A stretch of 64,000 bases of DNA, from NCBI GenBank assembly GCA_030549335.1, contig CM060191.1, positions 4,469,001 through 4,533,000 of the forward strand, read 5' to 3'. The notes below the pieces were generated by a model that did no database searches, was not told the DNA's origin, and saw nothing but the letters and a program-made list of their open reading frames with translations. How positions within the stretch are numbered: the stretch's first letter is position 1; the number at the start of each line of letters is the position of its first letter. A program made the translations under genes and the position numbers. This DNA is from Pontederia crassipes (Eukaryota > Streptophyta > Magnoliopsida > Commelinales > Pontederiaceae). Positions 1-12,593 of the stretch are shown here, in pieces.

Positions 1-64
1 TTAGATTTTCATTGCCATGCATCTTACTACCAAAAATTAAGTTGCTAGTGAGAACCACCAAACA

Positions 65-1574
65 ACAACAACAACAAAGCCTTATCCCACTAGGTGGGGT
101 CGGCTACATGGATCATACGACGTCATTCCGCTCTATTAGTAACCAAACCTTTCGGTATAGTATTCACCAATAGATCTTGCTCTATTAGTTCGCCAAGTGT
201 CCGCCTTGGCCTCCCTTTCCCTCTTTTAATCGGACTCCAGATTATTTGATCTACTCTTCTTACTGACGCATCTAATGGTCTTCTCTGAATATGACCAAAC
301 CATCTCAAATGATTTTCTACCATTTTCTCACTAATAGGAGCCACTCCGTCTCGTTCACGTATATGGTCATTCCTAATCTTATCTAATCTTGTATGACCAC
401 ACATCCATCTCAACATCCTCATTTCGGCTACCCCCACTTTATGTTCATGTTGTCCCTTCATAGCCCAACGTTCACTACCATATAACACTGCCGGTCTTAT
501 AGCAGTACGATAGAATTTCTCTTCAACTTTATTGGGTACTTTTCTATCACAAAGAACTCCAATGACTTTCCTCCACTTACACCAACCAGCTTGAATTCTA
601 TGATTAACATCGTCATCAATCTCACCATCTTGTCTTACAATTGATCCTAAATATTTAAACTTTGTCACTTGAGAAATTATATCCTCCCCTAGCCTAATTT
701 CCAAATCGTCTCTAAGTTGTTTATTTGTGAAATTGCAATGCATATATTCTGTTTTATTCCTACTTAAATGAAAACCCTTTGACTCCAACGTATTTCTCCA
801 TATTTTCAATTTTGTATTAATCTCTTCTCTTGAATCCGCTAAAAGTACTATATCATCCGCAAATATCATGCACTTAGGTACCTCCTCTGTGATACTCTCG
901 ATTATAGCATCGATAACTAAGTCAAATAGATACGGGCTTAAAGCTGATCTTTGATGTAGGCCAATTCCTATAGGAAATTCAAATTCATTTGTCTCACCTC
1001 CGGGTGTCCTAACCCTAGTTAATGCCCCATCGTACATATCTTGTATTATCTTAATGTAGGCAACACTCACCCTCTTCTTTTGCAAGGCTTTCCAAAGTAC
1101 ATCCTTTGGTACTCGATCATACGCCTTCTCTAAGTCAATGAAAGCCATATGTAAGTCTCTTCTCCTACTTCGATACTTCTCCATCATCCCCCTTAGTAAA
1201 TAAATCGTCTCTGTAGTGGATCTTCCTGGCATGAACCCAAATTGTCTCTCAGAAATACTAGTCTCCATTCTCATCTACTCTTGATCAACACTAACGCATG
1301 AATTAGCTTCTTTAACCGCCTCCGTCCATTAGAGTGTGGTAGCCCTTGCTCATTTGACAATGCATTCAGGCGAGGATGCAGCGGCTTTTGCTCTTTTATC
1401 ACTGTACCCGAGCTGTACAGCGTGTTACTTACGAGTAACGACCTAACATTAACACAATATATTCGTTGATCCATGTTCATGAGATTCGATAGGGTTTTAC
1501 GTTGGTTGTCGGGGCCTAACACAACCCTCCTCCTTTATCCGAGCTTGGGACTGGCTATAAAACATAGGCAGAGT
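65..1574 (-). mobile_element. RTE-clade LINE, internally deleted, with target-site duplication
   Basis: This is a non-LTR retrotransposon read on the minus strand. The open frame at 123-1274 carries reverse transcriptase motifs: QFGFMPGRS, AFIDLEKAYDRVP, the catalytic FADD box, and a C-terminal part with KYLGS and LRWFGH. The 3' end at about 65-120 has the (TTG)n tail and the GGTCGGCTACATGGATCA motif seen in plant RTE elements. The 16-base TGAGAACCACCAAACA occurs at 49-64 and 1575-1590, so both ends are defined. Positions 1275-1574 look like the 5' part of this LINE type, but the endonuclease and the start of the reverse transcriptase are missing. An internal deletion therefore seems to have joined the 5' region to the middle of the RT. 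It lies in, or just beyond, a MAP1B intron. Confidence 0.88.
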
Positions 1575-1590
1575 TGAGAACCACCAAACA

Positions 1591-2374
1591 TGGTGTCTTT
1601 TTACAAAAGAGTCCAAGGGTTGTAGAATACCTAGTCATTTTTTCTTGAGAGAAAACAGACGACCAGCAAGACAATAATGGTCCCAGCTCCATTACTTTTG
1701 GAAAGGGGTATAGATTCAAGACAGAGCTGAGCCCCTGAGGCCTATAGATGAGAGGACTAGAATTTCAAATTAAATTGTCCACTCCATGACATGAAAAGAA
1801 TTTTAGCATGGTGGAGGGTGTTGTTATATTAAACCAAAACATCGTTTCTTAAAGGGTTAACCCACAGATATATGTTATGATATGACCACACTTTCATCTA
1901 AACCAAATTAGACAACAATGCTAGAGTAGAGTGAATCAGAGGGTTATCATCTGACGGTCAGACCCACTGTTATTCTTTTCTTCTTAATCCTTTTATCACC
2001 AAATGGTGCCCACTTATTAGTTCGTCTCATTACAACAGAAACTAGAAGATTGCATAATATGTCATTGCATTAACCCAAAGGCATATGTTACTACACCATT
2101 AACATAACAAAAACTGTCTATTTGTGAATAGATTAGAGGTAGAATAGCTTGGTGCCTCAAGGAGGGTATGACCATAGTCAATCCCACAGTTGCTTTTTTT
2201 TTTGTTGAAGTTCTAGACTGCAAACCATACATACCATATCATCAATGAAACTCATTGTTGACAACAGAAGTATCCAGACATTATTTAGAAAGACATAACA
2301 AATGGAAAGGGTAGCCAGTAGACAGCAGTGGAAGTAACAAAAGTACCAAAGCAATGTGGACGCATATATCATAC
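1591..2374. other. intronic or 3' flanking DNA of MAP1B, no exon seen
   Basis: No MAP1B exon after exon 6 could be found here on the minus strand, so the 3' half of the gene lies beyond the left edge or is lost. Positions about 2007-2329 have a diverged copy at 58237-58543. Confidence 0.5.
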
Positions 2375-2430
2375 CTTTACAAGCCGTTTTGTTGGTTCAT
2401 TGACATTTCCACAGATGAATGTCTTTGATG

Positions 2431-3203
2431 CAATGTTGTAAGACCCGGACCGGACGTCGACCCGGATAAGTCTCCGGGTCAGGTTGGACCGGTCGAACCG
2501 GTTAACCCGGACGGTCGGACCGGATATTAATAAAATAATATAAAAAGATAAATTATAATACTTATATATATTCTTATCAATAATTAATATATTTCTACAA
2601 CAAAGTACATATGATTAAATCATTTTAATTAAAATTAAAAAATCAAATGTGACATATTTAACTATTGATATGAGTTTTATGTGATTTTAATATATTCAAT
2701 TACAATTTACAAATTCATTTTCTCAAATTTAACTTTACTTAAACTAGAAAGATTATTGTAGTTTCTATTTTTTAATTTAATTAGGTAACTAATCTTTTCA
2801 TATTTAATTTTTGACATTTAAAATATTATAAAATTTCTTATCAAATAAAATAATTATATAAATGACTGATGATAACCATTGTATAATATAAAATAACTTG
2901 GCATTCAGATAAATAAATATAGCATAGTGGTATATACACATAAGTTGGTTTCAGGAGGTCTTGAGTTCAAAACTCAGTGTCCACATTATTTCAAGATATT
3001 TTCAATTTTTGGACTGGCCGGTTCTTGCAAAACCGCCGGTTCAACGGTTCAACCCGGTTTTAGGCGGGTTTTGACCGGTCTTGACCGGTTCGAAACGGTC
3101 TGAATCCTAATCCGGTTTTGGGGTCGAACCAAACCCGCCCAGAGTGGCGGTCGACGGTTGGACCGGTCGGACCGGCCGGTCCGGTCCGGTCCAAACAACC
3201 ATG
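2431..3203. mobile_element. non-autonomous hAT element inside MAP1B exon 6
   Basis: A perfect 8-bp duplication, CTTTGATG, flanks the element at 2423-2430 and 3204-3211. The ends are imperfect inverted repeats (CAATGTTGTAAGACCCGG and, inverted, CATGGTTGTTTGGACCGG). The subterminal regions are packed with ACCGGTTCGAACCGG-like motifs and the core is AT-rich. The 8-bp duplication and end sequence fit a hAT MITE. It has no transposase frame. Confidence 0.9.
2919..2980 (+). other. tRNA-like module with A-box and B-box motifs inside the hAT element
   Basis: TAGCATAGTGGT at 2920-2931 resembles a pol III A box, and GAGTTCAAAACTC at about 2963-2975 resembles a B box, roughly 43 bases apart. It does not fold into an obvious complete tRNA. 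It may be a decayed tRNA-derived segment or a chance match. Confidence 0.35.
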
Positions 3204-4766
3204 CTTTGATGTGTCTCCATGGTAACCCTAGTACAGAAAAGTGTAATCATCCAAAAATAAGCATAGCTACTAGAGAGATATTAAACATGGTACAAAATAG
3301 TATAGAGTTTCAGGTCTAGATCGGAAAGCATTAATATAAATTGGAACACACACAGTTGATAAACATTTGTACTTTTTTTCCATGTCATATGTTTATGCAG
3401 TATACTAACCAAATAAATTGTTGAATAAGAACCTTTTTCCATGTCATCATGTGAACTTTTTTTTGTTGAATAAGTACTTATTGGTAATAAAAGAAAAAAT
3501 GCACAAAGATATCTAATCCAGTTATTTTACAAGCAACAGAGAAAGCCACAGGACATGGTATAATATTTTTTGTAGTATATTTTTCGAAAAGATCATGATA
3601 AGATGACCAAAAAAGGCAGAATCAAACTACTGAATTATCAAGACAACAGAAAATTGAATTTTTCATATGCAAGTGTAAGAAGCATTTGGGAGAAAAATGA
3701 TGATCGTACATTTAAATAAACAGTCACATCAATGTTGACTATGTCACCATCCTACAAAACATAGAGTCCAAAAATAAATAAATAATATGAGGCAAATGTA
3801 TAAACATTAAAAAAATGCTTGGTATCATAACCTGTAGCTGACGTGTATCAGGGATGCCATGACACATGCATTCATTAACTGATGTACAAATACTCTTTGG
3901 AAATCCACCATATCCAAGTGGAGAGGGATAAGCACCAGCATCGATTATCATCTCGTGCACTGCTTTATCAATTTCATTTGTTGTTACAGATGGCTGATAG
4001 ATATAAGCATCTTTCCAAATGTTAATATTATGTAACAAGAGAAAGCACATCAGTAATGAATGAATACCATACAACATGAACACGTAAAAGAGAAAATAAA
4101 ACATCTGAAGCAGGCAAAAAACTCTTCATCCAAGATTCTCTTTTGGGAGGAATCTTCATCAACTAATGATCAAATCTACATTTTTCTACGTCTCATAAAA
4201 GCAAAGAATGAAAATTCACATCAACCGGGAATTTTGTTATCCAGCATAAAATTACAAAGGTAATTGTTTGGGATTTCCAATTTTAAGTATCAATATACTC
4301 CATGAAGTTGATTTATACAAACAATTAGCGTCGTCAAAATAAGAGACAAATACATTGGAATCTTCTATTAGATTAACGTCAAGTTCAACAAGCGGGCAAC
4401 AGTAAGTTCTATCAATAGCATATGGGAGAAGCATGCTAGGAAGGAACTTGATTGCACAAAGAAACTTCACGAATTTCAATACAATGCATGTAAGCTGAAA
4501 GGAAACTGAATGAGAAGATGATTCTTACTCTAACTAATGTCCCTGCAAAGTCTAATACACGTGCAGCTAGTTCACATGCAGTTCGCATGCATGCAATCCC
4601 TTCATCATCATGAATTTGATGTTCAGTGGAGAGCTCAGGCACCAGCTCTGAGCCCACATAAGAAGGCTTGATTATGTGATCTGGCACAGGAAGCCTCCCG
4701 GTTACTCTTCCACGTCTCAGTGGTGGTTTCTTTTTCGACTTTGTGGAACTCTGAAGCTCCCTTGCT

Positions 4767-7093
4767 CTTTCAATGGATAAAATTTATAACAAACAGTTGT
4801 CAATGAAATTGTATACTAACAGTGAAAAAATACATTTGGACAGAAGATGAATAAATTAGGTGCCAACTAAACATTCAACGTAAATGCATGGAAAACTTTT
4901 CCTTCTTCAACATGTATAAAAAGTGCAAACCTATGTTACATGGGTATGGGTATCAAAACCAGGTATATGTACAGTACAAGGAATATATAAGTGTAAAACG
5001 AATATGTAGAGCAAAAGTAAGACTGTTGAAAATCCCAAATCCACCTAGAAATTATTATTACTTTTACTATTGTAATTAATAATTAGAATTCAAAAATTAG
5101 CAATGATCAGTCAACCTAGTTCAATGTGGCGGCAAATATATATTAAGAAAGAAATTATGAAAACAGAAACATATCTGATCCATTTCTAACACCCTCGTCA
5201 CCTGCCCATGTTACTTCCATAAAAAAACCCTGGAACCGGCCCCAAGTTTTACCTCGCATCTCCCTTTTTCTCCCTCTCATTTCTTCTTGTTCTTTCCTCA
5301 CGAGACATGAAGTTGAACAAACAGGGGCGGAGGGAAAGGACAACCTACCAGTGACATCAGAAAACCCTCACGGACGGTCAGAGAAGAATACAGAAGGAAT
5401 GAGGTATATGTGTGTCTCTATGATTGTTATAATTCAAGTTATTAAATAATATTCAACATGTTTTGTGTGATTATAAACAAATGCATGATATATGCCATTT
5501 TAATGTTTGCATTTATAAACTAAACGGGAAAAGAGGTCAATCCCTAATTTCTGCAACACATTTTCTGTCAGTTGGATTGACCTAGTTCGATCAACAGAAC
5601 AATTCCCACACGACTAGTCAGGCGGCCATCTCAATCAGCCACACATTTGGACCAATGCCTGAGTGGCAAACTCACACCAGCAAAGTACCTAGTTCAACCA
5701 GACACGAGGTGAAGCCCAACCATCCAAATATACTGCAACTGGTTGAGGAGGGTTGGATCGACCCACTGATCAGTTTACCTTCAAGTTATCAGAGATCAAT
5801 CTCATTAACTTCATGATCAACATTGCATAGTCCTTATTCAGATTACAAATGACCAAAGATGTGAGTAAAGTTTAAAGCTCCATGACCATTGAACTGATTG
5901 ACGGGAGTCATCGCGTTGCACAGTTATTCATCGCATAGTTAGGAGCAAAATCTCAACTGTTTTCAAACAGCAAAGATATTGTTCATGTTGCATGATTGAT
6001 CTTCATCATGAATGGGATCTCACCCAATAATGGTGCATCTTTCTTTAAGATAGGGCAGTCACCATGGTGATAGTACAACCACTGGTCATTACATGGCACC
6101 TCATTACAACAAACATGTTTTCAAATCCATTATAAATTAAGATCAACGAATAAGTTGAAAACAATCTTCATTTACAAAGTATTGTGATACAGCATTAAAA
6201 TAAATAAAGAAAAAAGCATTAAAACAAGAATCGATGATATCAAAACATTATACTGATCCACAATCAAATTGATTATGACATCTTCCTGATTTGATATATC
6301 ATTGTGTCATCTTATACAACTATCAATGATTAAACTTGGGGTGGACACATTTAGCTGGGCATACTACCATTTTGTTTCATGATATGTTACTCTTAGCTTT
6401 CCTTCTTTAAAACTTGTTTTATGGCTCACACTATAAGTTGTACTTCTTCCCATTTTGAATTAAATTGGATGATCACATCCTTGTTCGGCATCTTTTAAAT
6501 TCTCAAAAAAAAATGATTAAACTCCTCTTTTGGAATTGACTTTATATCAAATTATCTTTAATTAATTATATGATGATCGTATTGTCAACGTCATTTCGCT
6601 CTGTTGATCTCTTACATATTAGGTAATGTCATTTTCTTTTCAAGCATTATCAAGTTGTAATAACCAATTGGACCTTTGTCATAGTCATGCTTTTCTATGC
6701 AGCTTTAGATGGATTCCAAGCACTGGTCTAGACTTCCGCACTTAATGAAATTCAAGTTTTTATTTTATGAAATTTTCGCATAGTGTACACCTTGTGAGTT
6801 GAGTAGTGAGAGTCAACATTCCAGTCAGGATGTTCTATACAGTTTTTTCAACTCTTGTAACTTATGGATCCTTTTTGCAACCTTTATCTATACATTCATA
6901 ACAAGGTCAAAACGTATATTTTGTGATTTACTCTTGATGATGTTGGATATCTTTTTTATTTAACGCTTTAGAATGCAGCATTTTAAATAACAATTTACTT
7001 TTAGTTCCATTAACTGGAAGTTTCAAATAAATAATATAGAAAAACAATTCAACAGTGTTAACATTTCATTCGCCCTTCATGGGATATGCATAC
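4767..7093. other. intron 2 of MAP1B, no further feature seen
   Basis: This is about 2.3 kb of AT-rich intron between exons 2 and 3. I found no coding sequence and no element with clear ends in it. Confidence 0.6.
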
Positions 7094-7172
7094 CTCTTAA
7101 TACGCATAGCTTCTTCTAGTCCTGATAATCTTGCAGATACAATGACACATCGTTTCAGAGTAGTAACTTTTC

Positions 7173-8032
7173 CTAGTTCATGGAAAGCAATAGAATTAGT
7201 TCTTTAGACTTTGCTAAAATCACATCATATTACATGAGAGTTAGCATATGAGGTATTACAATATTTCATCATGTTTAGTTACAGTTTATTAAAAGATAAT
7301 TGACAACCATGGATGTTTAAATTCATGTCTCTTTATAGTCAGATTTTTTTGTGCACTTCACAAAGAAAACTCTTATTTCATAGAAACAAAATGCCTATAA
7401 GATAAAAACAGAGAACACAGCAGGTGCAAAGAGAGATCTATACCATGGAAAGTATTTGTTTTTTTATGTTACCCAAAATGGGAAGAAAGAGAAACAATTA
7501 TGTCACCTATAAGAATTATTGGTGGAACTATATTAAACGCAGCAATAAAAGACAGGCCAATTTGTTACGATAAAAAGAGCGAGCATGATCTATACCTCTG
7601 CAACAATTGTAATACGCATCCATCTCAATTTTGCTATCATGATAGTTTCAGTCACAAAAGCAAAATGACTTAGGCACAGGATGAATATGCAAAGATTTAA
7701 GTTTTTACCTACATAGGATGGGAAGCTTAACAATTATAATCGTGTTCTGTTGCGTTAAAATGGAAATGGGGAGGGAGATCTGAATCAATAATCCAACAAG
7801 TAGATGTGACGCCTACAATTCAAAATTCATTTTTCTATTCAATATTAGTTGTTTTCATCGGAGGTTCAGCGAGGGTTTAGGTGTAACATATCACAAAATT
7901 ACCACTTTATATACAAAGTGAATGCAGATGTACCAACTGTGGAACATTCAACGTTTGATGACAAGAACAACAGAAATCCACAGCTACAACATATCGAATC
8001 CCCAAAGAACCATTCCAAAAATCGTTCTTTAC
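7173..8032. other. intron 1 of MAP1B
   Basis: AT-rich intron with donor GTAAAG after 8033 and an acceptor just before 7172. Nothing else was recognised. Confidence 0.6.
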
Positions 8033-8311
8033 CCGAGTCGCGGGGAAATGAAATCTTAAGTGGTTGGCCAACGAGGAACAGGCCCTCCGTAGAAGCGCGG
8101 CGCAGTGGCAGTGGTAGCGACAGCGAGCTGCACCTTGTCGCCCGCGCACTCACGGCCATCGTCGACGGGAGAGGAGCTTGAGAAGAGGCCGACCGATGAG
8201 GTTTATGCTTCTGATTGGTTTCGATAACGTGGTCAGCTTTAAAAAACGGATTCCGACGTCGTCCGTGATCCGATAACCCTCTAACTAGATAGGATGTTTT
8301 TTTTCTCTTTT

Positions 8312-8560
8312 GGGCCGCTGTTTCCTTTAACCATTTTTAAACTATAACTTTTTTTTTCATGTTTAATCATAAGCTGTAAATTTTGTTTCTTAAATGTATC
8401 CAAATTTGGCACTTAAAATTTTTTTAATTAAGTTTATACAAAATTGTGTTAGTTCACTTTTTCAGTAAAAATGAAACATAATTTTTTTCTCCTTATTTCC
8501 TTATTATAATAAAAATATTTTAAAAAATAAAAAATGTAGTTAGTTAACATTCAGATAATA
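8312..8560. repeat. half of a TIR element related to the one at 28.5-29.0 kb
   Basis: GCTGTTTCCTTTAAC followed by AACTATAACTTTTTTTT and a long AT-rich arm matches, inverted, the right arm of the element near 28995. Only one arm is clear, upstream of the MAP1B start. Confidence 0.4.
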
Positions 8561-8780
8561 AATTGCTAAGTCTATATTAAAATTCATTATATATAGAATA
8601 TTAATCATATTAAGATTAATGGAGTTATTTAATTAATTATATATATAAGATTAATTATATTAAGATTAATGGATTTAGTTAATATTATATCATAATTAAA
8701 GAGGTTCAATAACAACAGGAATAAAATATTTAAATGTAAAAATTTTGAGTAAAAATAAAAAACGGCATTCAAGTATATAA

Positions 8781-9610
8781 CAAGGTTATTAAACTGGATC
8801 GGACCAATCGGTTCAACCACGAACCGACAATCGGTCCGGTCCAAATTGATTGTGAAATCGGAAATGAAGTTGAATCGGACAAAAATCAATTCAACCGGTA
8901 AAAACCACTTTAACCATTGAATCAGCAAATTCTGGTTCAGTATTTAAAGTGAAAAAAGTTAGAAAATAAAAGTTAAATAGGAAATAGAAAGTAGAAAGGA
9001 ACGTAAAAAAAAATGGGAAACTAATGTGAAAAATTAATTGGAGAGAGAAAATCATGAAAGTAAAAAAGGAAATAATAATAACTTTTAAAATGAAAATTTA
9101 ATATTATTTCCTTTTTATGAGTAGGGGAGAGAAAATAGTCATAAAATTAATAACTTAAAGTCTTTTATATGAACAAAATTTTTTAAATATCTGTGTATTA
9201 TAAAAAGAAAATTAATATGGAAATTGATAGGGAGAAAGGAATTAGTGGAATTAGAAAAATAAAATTATTAAACTGAAAGTAAAGAAAAAAATGAACATGA
9301 GAGTGATATATGTCAAAATAAAAATACTATTGAACAATAAAATAAAAGAATTAATATAATATATCAATAATAATTCAAAATCTTTTTTTTGTATATTAAA
9401 ATTTATTTATTATATTCTATTATGAATTATAAGTTAGAACAATCTTTTTATGCATTATAAAATATTGATTATTCATATATCTACAAAAGTTATTATAAAT
9501 AATATTAATTTAATAAAATCCGATTGACCTGATTGAATCTGATCAAATCGATCCAATCACGACTCAATTGATCGTCCGGTTCGATGGACGATCCGGTTAT
9601 TATAACACTG
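8781..9610. mobile_element. non-autonomous hAT element
   Basis: The perfect 8-bp duplication GTATATAA occurs at 8773-8780 and 9611-9618. The ends are CAAGGTTATTAAACTGGATCGG and, inverted, CAGTGTTATAATAACCGGATCG. Subterminal CCGGTTCGA-type motifs surround an AT-rich core of about 600 bp with no transposase. It is closely related in end sequence to the element in MAP1B. Confidence 0.88.
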
Positions 9611-9618
9611 GTATATAA

Positions 9619-10387
9619 AGAGAATTATCATCGTTATTAGGGAAAATGAAGAATAGCATTTACGTGACAGTTTTCTAACCACTTATGTTTAATTCAAGAA
9701 TCAATTTAATAGCACATGTCTATAAGAATCATTATTGAAATACAAGCTGTAGTAAATTAAATATGACAAGTGATGATGCAGAGACTTAGCAAATTGAAAG
9801 AGTTACTTAAAATGTAGAAGAAATAAAGAGAATTATCTCCGGCTAAATAATTTATGTGGTGAGATCAATTTTAGATGATTAATGAACCAACCATAAAATC
9901 ATATATGGAATTATTTTAAAATGAAATTATCTTTGTTTTGATGCAACAATTATTCAACAGTTGTCATGCTCTAAAGATCAATATCTGTTCATATTTTAAT
10001 GTTTTAGCGAAAATAGAATGAATTTACAATTAAATTTATACAAAAAAGAATCTTTATTTTTATGCTGACATAATAAATGTGTCACTAAAAAGGAGAGATA
10101 TTTTAAATGATTCATTAAATGAGTTGGCGATATTAATTGCCATGTTAAAAAAATAGCCAAAATATTAGGTTTGGTTTGACAATTTTTTATTTATAATTCC
10201 ATCTTTAAAATATTATAGAAGCACAGCTGTTTGACTATTAAGGTGCTAAAAGAGAAAATATCCTAAAATGTAAAATTTTCTTTTCTCAAATTTAATAAAA
10301 CAATTTTTAAATATTTTAAAAGATTATATAGTTTTGAATGAAACATAAATGTTGACCTCTAATTATATATATTAACATTGAACCTAA
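9619..10387. other. AT-rich intergenic DNA, nothing recognised
   Basis: No open frame of note and no clear repeat ends were seen between the hAT element and the CACTA element. Confidence 0.5.
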
Positions 10388-11253
10388 CACTACAAGAAAA
10401 TCGCGATTTTTCGACGGATAATTTTCGACGGTTCTAAATCCGTCGCTATTTGCGATGGATTTTTCGACGGTTCCGTTTCCGACGAATTTTTCGACGGTTA
10501 TGACCGTCGGAAATAATTTATATTATTATTTAATTTTTCGACGATTAGGAACGTCGATATTTTCGACGGATAACCATCCATCATAATTTTCGACGACTTT
10601 TCCGACGGTTATGACCGTCGGAAATAAAAAAATTAAATTATGTATTTTTAATATTATTATTAAATTTTTTTGACGGATTTTCCGACGGTTTTGACCGTCG
10701 GAAATAAAAAAATTAATTATATAATTGGTTATATTATTATTTAATTTTTCGACGGTTAGAAACGTCGATATTTTCGACGGATATCCATCCGTCGCAAAAT
10801 CCGCCGCAATTTTCGAAGGTCGTAACCGTCGGTAAATCCGTCGCAATTACCAACGGATATCCAAACCGTCGCAATTACCGACGGTTTTGACCGTCGGAAA
10901 TAAAAAAATTAATTATATAATTGGTTATATTATTATTTAATTTTTCAACGGTTAGGAACGTCGATATTTTCGACGGATATCCATCCGTCGCAAAATCCGC
11001 CGCAATTTTCGAAGGACGTAACCGTCGGTAAATCCGTCGCAATTACCGACGGATATCCAAACCGTCGCAATTACCGACGGTTTTGACCGTCGGAAATAAA
11101 AAAATTAATTATATAATTGGTTATATTATTATTTTTTGTAGTGTAATGTTATTAATAATTTTTTGTAGTGTAATGTTATTATAAAATTAATTATATAATT
11201 GGTTATATTATTAATTATTATTTTCGCAATTACCGACGGTTTTTCTTGTAGTG
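10388..11253. mobile_element. non-autonomous CACTA (EnSpm-like) element
   Basis: It starts CACTACAAGAAAA and ends CTTGTAGTG, with the 3-bp duplication TAA at 10385-10387 and 11254-11256. The ends are full of CGACGG/CCGTCG subterminal repeats, a likely transposase-binding array. A 196-bp unit is tandemly repeated (see the next entry). Two extra internal TTTTTGTAGTG termini at about 11130-11175 show an earlier nested or duplicated end. No coding sequence is present. Confidence 0.9.
10691..11082. repeat. two tandem 196-bp units inside the CACTA element
   Basis: TTGACCGTCGGAAATAAAA recurs at 10691, 10887 and 11083, an exact spacing of 196 bases. The units differ by only a few bases; a third copy begins but is cut off by the right end. 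Confidence 0.88.
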
Positions 11254-11299
11254 TAATGTACATTAAAATGACAATTGATCGAAGATGGTGATAATTCGT

Positions 11300-12593
11300 G
11301 AAAGAATTGATATAAATAAATAGGAACACGTACAAATAAATAACATAGTATTACGAAATACCTCGCAGCAGAAGAACGAATCGTCGAAAATTTTTCTACA
11401 TTATTTTGAACTCCTCGTTGAAATCATGTCGTCGAAACACAACAAGACATTGTCAAAATCCTGATGAGAGTGCACAGCCCGTCGACGACTTCATCATGCA
11501 ATAAGTGTCGGCCACATCCCATTTTATATATATTAATTGCACTCACTTGCGGTTAACGTAACTACACTTTCATGACCACATGCATGCAGTTAATGCATGG
11601 TCCAATATGAGCACACGTCCAAAAATCTCTCACTCGTGTCATAATGGGTCATTATCCATATTTGATTTCAATAAATATTTATTATGATAAATGGATCATG
11701 CAATCCACAAGTCCATCCACAACTAAGGGAGAATTATAACTTATTAAGGATACATAGTCACTCAACCATTTGAAAACCTACACTATGACTTGTTAGAAAT
11801 ATATAGTTGCTCGATGAGTTTAAGATCCAAAAATTATAATAAGATAACTTCTCAATCAATGTGTGAACTTATGCTATAACTTATTAACATTGTATAACTG
11901 CTCAACTATCATGTGAGTTAATACTTTGATTACATGGTTGCTCAAATATCCATAATACTCGTTTTGCCCTAAAAACACATTGTATGCATGCTCCAGATGA
12001 CACACACACGTCCGCATGATTTCAATTTCTTCATATATGTATGCTTATGTATTTGGTATCAATCCCATTGTAAATATTATGCAACACTAGTGTATCTTTC
12101 TCTCGCCCTTATATTTTTTAATTTTAAGTCGCTTTCTTAGTTGGGACTCGAAGGGCCACAAACACTTTTATCTTTTGAGTACCTCATTAAAGTAGCAACA
12201 TTAACTCATTACTTTGAAATATAGTCAAGAGTCTAAGGATAATTTTCGGACTTGTTCAGTCCTTATGAACTCACAACGAATATTATAAGTTATTCATCAA
12301 GTCCAAGGGTCTACTTAGCATTCAAGATATAACCAAGTACTATGGTGAAGACTCCCACTAAAAAAGTGTATGTCATAAACTCATAATACTATATAGCACC
12401 CATAACGTCTGACCAGAGTCCTCACATTAGTCGCTCAAAAATTGGCGTCACGAAGTCTCACATTTGACTTCTCTTATCAGGCTACACATGGTTATTTATA
12501 AAATCATGTCTATCCATCCCGAACATATCAAGACAATGTTAGATCATATATCTAGATCTAAATCATTTCATCTCCTCTCGTTATACACTAAGT
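11300..12593. repeat. flank of a further FMO array unit
   Basis: Positions 11300-11640 resemble 15420-15620 and 21400-21720 (GTGTCGGCCACATCCCATTT, then AATTGCACTCACTTGC). Positions about 11985-12593 resemble 19190-19830. These are the sequences that flank FMO copies A and B, so a unit once lay here but its gene is gone. No coding sequence is visible. Confidence 0.6.

Larger units (their letters stand above)
2375..8159 (-). pseudogene. MAP1B: methionine aminopeptidase 1B-type, organellar; exon 6 broken by a transposon, 3' part missing
   Basis: The gene would remove the initiator Met from organelle proteins. Exons, from the start: 8033-8159, 7094-7172, 4529-4766, 3832-3993, 3710-3751 and 2375-3227. 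Introns are GT-AG and phases fit throughout. Exon 1 begins MAVSARATRC and looks like a plastid or mitochondrial presequence. Exons 2-3 give SGLEEAMRIKR and PPLRRGRVTGRLPVPDHI. Exon 4 gives PSVTTNEID and [13 protein letters not shown], typical of type I enzymes. Exon 5 holds the first metal-ligand Asp (NIDVTVY) and exon 6 the second (HGDTSK). Right after that codon, exon 6 is interrupted by 773 bp of hAT DNA plus an 8-bp duplication, 781 bp in all, which also shifts the frame. The remaining catalytic exons (His and Glu ligands) are not in the window. Unless the insert is spliced out or is polymorphic, this copy is dead. The MAP1B versus MAP1C/D assignment is from memory. Confidence 0.87.

Noticed and set aside
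3739..4104. 121-codon frame as a single exon
   Set aside because: Only 3832-3993 is exon 4 of MAP1B; the rest is intron read through both splice sites.
10388..11253. Regularly spaced short repeats, considered as a CRISPR-like array
   Set aside because: CACTA ends, TAA duplication and subterminal motif pattern identify a plant DNA transposon.
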